Below, one piece after another: positions 14,060 through 19,632 of a stretch of DNA of 19,632 bases (its first letter is position 1; each line of letters starts with the position of its first letter). Under the pieces are notes generated by a model. The model was given only the letters and a program-made list of their open reading frames with translations. It did not search any database and was not told the origin of the DNA. Position numbers and translations under genes: made by a program. The DNA is from CAIQJJ01 sp964606085 (GTDB lineage Bacteria > Chloroflexota > Anaerolineae > Anaerolineales > UBA4823): the NCBI GenBank assembly GCA_964606085.1, contig CAZSFD010000094.1, positions 1 to 19,632 on the forward strand, in the 5' to 3' direction.

Positions 14060-17000
14060 ACAATTCACCCTGGCTGTCTACACCACCGGCCCCGAACCAT
14101 CGGCCTTGCAATTGCTGCGTTACGGCGCCGCGGCGCGCGCCCTGGGCTGGCAGGTGCTGACGGGCAAAGAGGGGATAGATAGCGTCCACCCAGAACTGGT
14201 CGAACAGGCCGATGCGGTTTTGCTGCAACGCGATTTTCCGCGCTTCTATCCGGCCTACCGGCAGGTACTCGCCGCGGCCCGGGCAGCGGGTAAACCGGTT
14301 CTCTACGATGTGGATGACCTCCTCCTGGCGCTGCCGCCTGAACACCCTAACCGCCGGGTTTACGAAGATTGCCTGGGTGGCATGACCCATGCGCTCCTGT
14401 CGGCTGACACGGTCATCGTTTCGACCGCACCTTTGCAGGCGATGCTGCGCCACCTCAACCCGCGCATCAGCCTCTGGCCCACCGTGCTGCCCGATACCCT
14501 GTGGCGGCTGAAATCACCCCAACCGCCGGCATCCGCCGACGCGCCTTTCGTCATCGGCTATATGGGCGGGGCATCGCATCTCCCAGACATCGAATTGCTC
14601 ACGCCGTTGCTGCTGCGCATCCTCGCTGAGTGGGGCGAGGCGGTGCAGGTGCGTTTTTGGGGCTGCCTCCCGCCGGCGGCGCTGGCCGGGCATCCACAGG
14701 TCTGGACACATCCCGGGGCCGAACACTATGCCGACTTCGCCGCCCAGTTTGCCTCCGCTTCTGCCGATGTGTGGCTGGCGCCGCTGGTGGATAATCCCTT
14801 CAATCGCTGCAAAAGTGCGATCAAATTCTGGGAATACAGCGCCATCGGCGGCGCAGGCATTTACAGCCGCCTCGAACCTTACACGGCCGTGGTGCGGCAT
14901 GGCGAAAATGGCCTGCTGGCCGGTTCGCTGGATGAATGGGAAGCAGCCCTGCGCGAATTGGCCGCCGACCCGCCGAAGCGCCTGCACCTGGCGCAAAACG
15001 CCCAGGCCGATTTACGCCAGCGCGGCCTGCTCAGCCACCACCTGGAAGCCTGGCAAACCATCTACCAATCGGCCCGGCCGGTTGCCGCCTCGCCAGATGA
15101 ACAGCAGCAAGTACTCCTGCGCCTGGCCGCTCAGGTGCAGCAGCGCTCCGATGAGCGCCATCACGAGGCCGTGGGGTTACTGGCTGCCATTGCCGAACGC
15201 GAGGCGCAGGTTGCCAACCGTGATGGGCAAATTGCCAGCCTCAACCGGCAGATCGAAACCCTGACCCATCGCAGCAATCAACTCGATGACATCTTGCAAA
15301 GCCGCACCTGGCGCGCCCTGCTGCGCATGGGCAAACTGCGCCGCTTCGATTTCTCGCCCCTGCCGCCGTTTGAGCCTTTTCGCTTAGCGCAACCCGAACA
15401 ACCGGCAGGCACCTTCCCCGCCGACCTCACGCCGCCAACGCCCTCTCACCCGCCCGTGCAATTTACAGGCGAACTGCGCTACCAACACCCGCCGGGCGTT
15501 CAGGTGGAGCATCTGGCCGGGCGCACCTTGCTTACCACAACCCAGGGTGGCAAGGTGACGGTGGATGAACGCATGGCCGCGGTCTGGCAGGCGGCTCACC
15601 AACACACGCTGGATGAAGTTCTCCAGGCGTTGGCCGACGGCCACACACCTGCCGATGCGCTGCGCGCCGCCCTGGCCTGCCTGGCCGAAGCCGGATTGTT
15701 GCAGCGCGAGGGCGTAGCACAGCCCCCTAAGGCAAACATCGAACTTGCGCCACAACCGGCGCTGGTATCGGTGGTGATCGTGGGTTACAAGAGCCGTGAA
15801 TGGCTGGATGAGTGCATCCCCTCGCTGCGAGCGCAAAGCCACCAGGCGCTCGAAATCATCTTTGTTGAGAACGGCCCGCCCGACGGTTCGCGTGAATACC
15901 TGGCCGAACACGCCCCCGAAGTGGTCTTCCTGGCTTTGCCGCCGGGTTCTTCGCTGGCGAAAGCGATGAACGCCGGAGCCTTTCGCGCCACCGGCGACTT
16001 TATCTTGCAGCTCAACCCCGATGTGCGCCTGGAACCAGACGCGATTGCCCAGATGGTGGCCGTGGCCCAGGGCGCGCCGCAGGTGGCGGCGGTGGGCTGC
16101 AAGCTCAAATTTTGGTGGGCGCCGGCGTTCTTGAACGGGCTGGGCAACCATGTTGGCCCGTTTTCGTGGGGCAGTGATAACGCCCTGGGGCATCTCGACT
16201 TAGGCCAATTCGACTCCTGGCGCGAGCTGCCCTCGGCCTGTTTCGCCGCCACGCTGATCACGCGCGCCGCCTGGCAAGCGGTGGGGCCGATTGACGAAGG
16301 CTTCCCCATGTACTACGAGGACAGCGAGTGGTGCTATCGGGCGCGTTTGCTGGGTTGGCATGTGCTGGCGGCGCCCCAGGCCGTGGTCTACCACGCCTTT
16401 GGCGGGCGCGTGCCGACCGGCCACGAGGAGGGCCTGACGCCCTTCAAGCTGCGCAACGTCGTCTATGGGCGGATGCGCTTCACCCACAAAATCCCCGCTG
16501 AAATGTTCAACCGCTTCGCCCGCACCTATCGCGCCGAAGATTGGGCCAACGTCACCCACGCCCTGCTGCGCGGTCAGTGGGATACCGTGCGGGCCTACGG
16601 GCAGGCCTGGGCCGACCTGCGCCGCCAAAAAGCGGACTTCGCCGCCCTGCGCGGCGATTTGCAGCGCCGCCGGGTGATTGACGACGCGGCGCTCTTTGGC
16701 CTGCAACACGACCTGCCGATGACCCATGCCTGGCGCGGCCTGCCCGAATTAACCTGGGATTTGACCCTCCATCACTACCTGCCCCTGATCCGCACCCAAA
16801 GGACAAGACCCATGCCCGAATTTGACCCGGCGCAACGCCGCCCCCATTTGCTCATCATCAGCAATGATGTGATTGCCGCGCACATGGCTGGCCCTGGCAT
16901 GCGTTACCTGGAAATGGCCCTGGCCCTGAAAGATGAGATAGATGTGACCCTGGCAGCGCCGGCGGTCAGCGATTTACGCATTCCCGGCTTGAACGTGGTT

Positions 17001-18197
17001 TTCTACGCCGAAAATAACCCGGCTGGCTTGCAAGTGTTGGTCGAAAACTGCGATGTGGCGCTGATTTCGGGCTATATGGTCGAGAAGTTCCCCTTCTTAT
17101 TGACCACACCGACCCGCCTGGTGGTTGATCTCTACGACCCGTTCATCCTGGAGAATTTACATTACTACCTGAATGAGCCGATGGGCAACCAGCAGGCCAT
17201 CAATGCCCAGGCCGTAGCCATCACCAACCGGCTGCTGCAAATTGGCGATTTTTTCCTGTGCGGAAATTTGCGCCAGCGCGATTTGTGGCTGGGGGCGCTG
17301 GCGGCCAATGGCCGGGTGAACCCGCAAACCTTTGCCGATGACACACGCCTGCAAAAGCTGATTGACGTGGTGGGCGTAGGCTTTCCGGCGCAGCCGCCGC
17401 ACGCCGAAAAGCCCATTCTGCGCGGCGTCCACCCGTTGATCCCGGCAGATGCGCGCATCGTCCTGTGGGGCGGCGGCATCTGGAACTGGCTTGACCCCCT
17501 GACGCTGGTACGCGCCTGGCCGGCGGTGCTGGCCCAGCATCCCGAAGCACGCCTGGTCTTTTTAGGCACCCGCCATCCCAACCCCGATGTGCCGCGCCAC
17601 GAAATTGTGGATAAGACGATTGCCCTGGCCGAACAAATCGGCGAGAAAGACAAGAGCATCCTGTTCATCGAGTGGGTGGCCTACCACGAGCGCCAATCGC
17701 TGCTGCTGGAGGCCGACGTGGGCGTCACGCTGCACCCGGTGCATGTGGAAACGCGTTACTCGGCGCGCACCCGCATCCTCGATTATTTCTGGGCGCGCCT
17801 GCCGGTGCTGATTACCGAGGGCGATATGAGCGGCGAATGGGTGCAGGAATACGGCCTGGGCGGCATCGCCCCCGAAGGTGATGCCGCTGGCGTGGCCGCC
17901 GCCCTGAACGCGCTCCTGGATCAGCCCAAAGCCGCTTTCGCCGCCGCTTTCGAACCGTTGATGGCGCGCTTTGCCTGGCCGGTGGTGGTGCAGCCCTTAC
18001 TGCACTACTGCCGCACGGGCAAACTGGCCCCCGACCGCCTGGATCGCCGCGCCCCCGTGGATGCGGCTTCGCCGGCTGGCCCCTCGCCGCTCGAACGCAG
18101 CCGGCTGGTGCGGGCGCTGTACATCTGGCGCACCGAGGGCACGCGGGCGGTGCTGCATCGGGTGTGGCGGTATGTGCAGTGGCGGATGGCGAGATGA
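14052..18197 (+). CDS. Giant modular protein with three glycosyltransferase domains and a PqqD-like segment
   Basis: About 1381 residues, probably a cytoplasmic enzyme building the glycan exported by the neighbouring ABC system. Modules in order: (1) a GT4/GT-B-like glycosyltransferase (about 5-340) with LYDVDDLLL (84-92) and a C-terminal donor-site-like KSAIKFWEYSAIGG (254-267). (2) A coiled-coil stretch (about 350-415), ending in the SRTWRALLRMGKLRR tail common in such proteins. (3) A winged-helix segment resembling PqqD (about 480-553), ending LRAALACLAEAGLLQRE. (4) A GT2 glycosyltransferase (about 571-890) with VSVVIVGYKSREWLDECI, the DxD-like NPDV (655-658) and YYEDSEWCYRA (754-764). (5) A second GT-B/GT4 domain (about 930-1340) with ETRYSARTRILDYFWARLPV. 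The ATG at 14052 overlaps the wzt stop by eight bases. An in-frame ATG at 16812 (M921), preceded by AAAGGA, sits exactly at the start of module 5. GC-rich codon use resembles the upstream operon genes. Confidence 0.88.
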   Translation: MPEQFTLAVYTTGPEPSALQLLRYGAAARALGWQVLTGKEGIDSVHPELVEQADAVLLQRDFPRFYPAYRQVLAAARAAGKPVLYDVDDLLLALPPEHPNRRVYEDCLGGMTHALLSADTVIVSTAPLQAMLRHLNPRISLWPTVLPDTLWRLKSPQPPASADAPFVIGYMGGASHLPDIELLTPLLLRILAEWGEAVQVRFWGCLPPAALAGHPQVWTHPGAEHYADFAAQFASASADVWLAPLVDNPFNRCKSAIKFWEYSAIGGAGIYSRLEPYTAVVRHGENGLLAGSLDEWEAALRELAADPPKRLHLAQNAQADLRQRGLLSHHLEAWQTIYQSARPVAASPDEQQQVLLRLAAQVQQRSDERHHEAVGLLAAIAEREAQVANRDGQIASLNRQIETLTHRSNQLDDILQSRTWRALLRMGKLRRFDFSPLPPFEPFRLAQPEQPAGTFPADLTPPTPSHPPVQFTGELRYQHPPGVQVEHLAGRTLLTTTQGGKVTVDERMAAVWQAAHQHTLDEVLQALADGHTPADALRAALACLAEAGLLQREGVAQPPKANIELAPQPALVSVVIVGYKSREWLDECIPSLRAQSHQALEIIFVENGPPDGSREYLAEHAPEVVFLALPPGSSLAKAMNAGAFRATGDFILQLNPDVRLEPDAIAQMVAVAQGAPQVAAVGCKLKFWWAPAFLNGLGNHVGPFSWGSDNALGHLDLGQFDSWRELPSACFAATLITRAAWQAVGPIDEGFPMYYEDSEWCYRARLLGWHVLAAPQAVVYHAFGGRVPTGHEEGLTPFKLRNVVYGRMRFTHKIPAEMFNRFARTYRAEDWANVTHALLRGQWDTVRAYGQAWADLRRQKADFAALRGDLQRRRVIDDAALFGLQHDLPMTHAWRGLPELTWDLTLHHYLPLIRTQRTRPMPEFDPAQRRPHLLIISNDVIAAHMAGPGMRYLEMALALKDEIDVTLAAPAVSDLRIPGLNVVFYAENNPAGLQVLVENCDVALISGYMVEKFPFLLTTPTRLVVDLYDPFILENLHYYLNEPMGNQQAINAQAVAITNRLLQIGDFFLCGNLRQRDLWLGALAANGRVNPQTFADDTRLQKLIDVVGVGFPAQPPHAEKPILRGVHPLIPADARIVLWGGGIWNWLDPLTLVRAWPAVLAQHPEARLVFLGTRHPNPDVPRHEIVDKTIALAEQIGEKDKSILFIEWVAYHERQSLLLEADVGVTLHPVHVETRYSARTRILDYFWARLPVLITEGDMSGEWVQEYGLGGIAPEGDAAGVAAALNALLDQPKAAFAAAFEPLMARFAWPVVVQPLLHYCRTGKLAPDRLDRRAPVDAASPAGPSPLERSRLVRALYIWRTEGTRAVLHRVWRYVQWRMAR

Positions 18198-19632
18198 AAG
18201 CGAATTTTTCTCACCTCGCAAAATGGTTTAGGGGCAAGCTCGAAGACACCCCTGGGATCATTTTATGGGGATTGCTGATGCGTTTTTGGTTCATGGCATT
18301 CTCTGGACACCATGATGCGTTCTTTATTCCCTGGATGTCGAACTGGCTTACCGAAGGACACTGGCAACTCTACGCGTTCTTTTATCAAATGGCTGAATCG
18401 GCCAAATCGGAGTTAATCTGGTTATCCAATCCACCCTTGCCATATTGGAGCCTGGCAGCCTGGATGTGGTTAATGAAATCAATCGGTGTGTTGTCGGTTG
18501 TCGGATGGGATTACCTCAGCCCAACACAAGTACAAATCTTTTTTACCCACCGAATGCTTTTTTTTACGAAGGGGATTTATTTGGTATTCGATATGGCCAC
18601 GTTGTGGTTGCTGGTCAGATTAGTTCCCCCAAGCCGACGAAATTTGATCACGGCCCTGTGGTGTCTTTCACCGATCGTCTTATTCAGTTCGTATGTGATG
18701 GGGCAGACCGATATTTTCCCCGTATTTTGGGTCACATGTGCTTTGTGGGCGGCAAAACGCTATTTCGATCCCATCCAAAACGCATCATCGGAACGGTGGC
18801 TTGGGTTGGGCGCTGTGTGCATCGGCATAGGGGCCGCCTACAAAATATGGCCTTTGCTGCTCTTGCCCGGCTTTGTCCTGATGTCCACAAAGCAACGGAA
18901 GCTACAATTCTTGCTACTGCTGGCAGGATTGTCACCATTGTTGGTGACCCTACTCCCCTACCTGCCAGGCAAGGCTTTTCGCGAATGGGTTTTGCTTGGG
19001 CACGGGGTTGGTTTTTTGGATATCAGCCCCAAATTATGGATTCAGGAACCCTCGATGTTCCTGATCATGACAACTCTTGGGTTGGCTTTCGGCTTTTTGT
19101 GGCAGGGGGAACGAAATTTTGACTACCTATGGCAATCTCTGGCGTTCACTTTATTCGGCTTTTTTAGTCTCAATTCGTATTGGGAATTTTATTGGATGCT
19201 TTGGCTGATGCCTTTCATCGTTTTGATCGCTGCGGAATTTCCGCAAGGGTGGTTTTTTTGGTTTTTCCAAAGTGTGTATTATTGGCTGTATATGATAGGA
19301 GGTTGGTTTTTAGGGTTGCACGTTTTCTTGCGCGTCTCGCCGCCTCTTGCCAACGTGCCTGAGATGGTGGCATTTGTGTTTGGCACAGGCGAAATGCGAT
19401 ACAAGGTGCTCACGGCATTATTCAGCATCTGGGTGGTTTCTCTTTGGATGCCTCTGCTGATTGTATTTTTGCAGAAGACAGGCAAAAAGACCATGTTTCT
19501 GATTGAGCAGAAATACGCAGAGCTTCTGGTCATGGTGACGCAAGCCATCGCGTTGGCTGCCTTCATGGTGTTGATTTCCTACGCTGCCTTATCATCCGAT
19601 CCGGCGCTAGGGGAGCGATTACCCACCATCTT
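18194..19632 (+). CDS. Polytopic membrane protein, GT-C glycosyltransferase-like, 3' end outside window
   Basis: An ATG at 18194 overlaps the previous stop by ATGA and opens a frame of 479 codons without a stop to the right edge. The protein is strongly hydrophobic, with about ten or more membrane segments (for example near 21-37, 84-103, 122-142, 150-168, 173-187, 203-230, 237-255, 287-303, 315-347, 353-378, 406-427 and 447-466). Features common to GT-C enzymes using polyprenyl-phosphate sugars are an acidic residue in the first outer loop (D41 in SGHHDAFFIPW), GQTDIFPVFW (170-179) and AYKIWPLLLLPG (215-226). It would act in the cytoplasmic membrane on a lipid-linked or exported glycan. Codon use is clearly more AT-rich (TTA, ATA, TTT) than in the gene before it, partly due to hydrophobicity. 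The exact substrate is unknown. Confidence 0.82.
   Translation, partial: MKANFSHLAKWFRGKLEDTPGIILWGLLMRFWFMAFSGHHDAFFIPWMSNWLTEGHWQLYAFFYQMAESAKSELIWLSNPPLPYWSLAAWMWLMKSIGVLSVVGWDYLSPTQVQIFFTHRMLFFTKGIYLVFDMATLWLLVRLVPPSRRNLITALWCLSPIVLFSSYVMGQTDIFPVFWVTCALWAAKRYFDPIQNASSERWLGLGAVCIGIGAAYKIWPLLLLPGFVLMSTKQRKLQFLLLLAGLSPLLVTLLPYLPGKAFREWVLLGHGVGFLDISPKLWIQEPSMFLIMTTLGLAFGFLWQGERNFDYLWQSLAFTLFGFFSLNSYWEFYWMLWLMPFIVLIAAEFPQGWFFWFFQSVYYWLYMIGGWFLGLHVFLRVSPPLANVPEMVAFVFGTGEMRYKVLTALFSIWVVSLWMPLLIVFLQKTGKKTMFLIEQKYAELLVMVTQAIALAAFMVLISYAALSSDPALGERLPTI

Noticed and set aside
15384..16193. 269-codon minus-strand frame inside the large glycosyltransferase gene
   Set aside because: Antisense shadow of GC-rich codons; the plus-strand frame encodes clear glycosyltransferase motifs.
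18445..19122. 225-codon plus-strand frame near the right end
   Set aside because: The frame beginning at 18194 codes a coherent polytopic membrane protein through the same region; the 225-codon product has no membrane or domain pattern.
1..19632. CRISPR array, tRNA or rRNA genes
   Set aside because: No regularly spaced direct repeats, cloverleaf-like sequences or conserved rRNA segments were found on either strand.

Overview
The window looks like a chromosomal piece of a moderately GC-rich bacterium. A member of the Chloroflexota (Anaerolineae-like) is my best guess. That guess rests on gene content: a T-box-controlled thrS, a Roadblock/V4R/response-regulator cluster, a PyrF-PyrE fusion and very large modular glycosyltransferases. 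It is inference, since no rRNA or other lineage marker is present.

Left part (1-7440), all genes on the minus strand. The left edge holds an unrecognised, aromatic-rich ORF (start at 722) running off the window. Its last ~100 bases change character and contain a second, well-spaced start (22), suggesting the end of an insertion sequence. Then come thrS (897-2711) behind a T-box leader with promoter, terminator and T-box sequence all readable, clpC (3052-5559), and a four-S1-domain rpsA-like gene (5768-7069) with a near-consensus promoter that fixes its start. The gap 7070-7439 holds that promoter, short hairpins and a composite palindromic repeat.

Middle part (7440-10386), minus strand: a signalling cassette transcribed from one strong promoter (TTGACA/TACATT) in the order Roadblock/LC7 protein, V4R-domain protein, receiver protein with a decayed GGDEF domain, then a rho-independent terminator, then an ABC-ATPase-like domain fused to a LytTR DNA-binding domain. 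The ATPase part has lost essentially every catalytic motif. This is the most unusual group in the window: sensory and regulatory domains without a recognisable kinase, GTPase or permease beside them.

Right part (10538-19632), plus strand: a tightly packed run starting from a promoter back to back with the cassette promoter. It holds a PyrF-PyrE fusion (UMP synthesis), an ABC-2 polysaccharide-export permease (Wzm/TagG type), its ATPase with a C-terminal Wzt-like carbohydrate-binding domain, a ~1381-residue protein with three glycosyltransferase modules plus a coiled coil and a PqqD-like winged-helix segment, and a polytopic GT-C-like membrane protein that overlaps it by ATGA and stays open to the right edge. 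Together these would make UMP (precursor of UDP-sugars), assemble a surface glycan and export it by the ABC-dependent route.

No rRNA, tRNA, CRISPR array or complete mobile element was seen.
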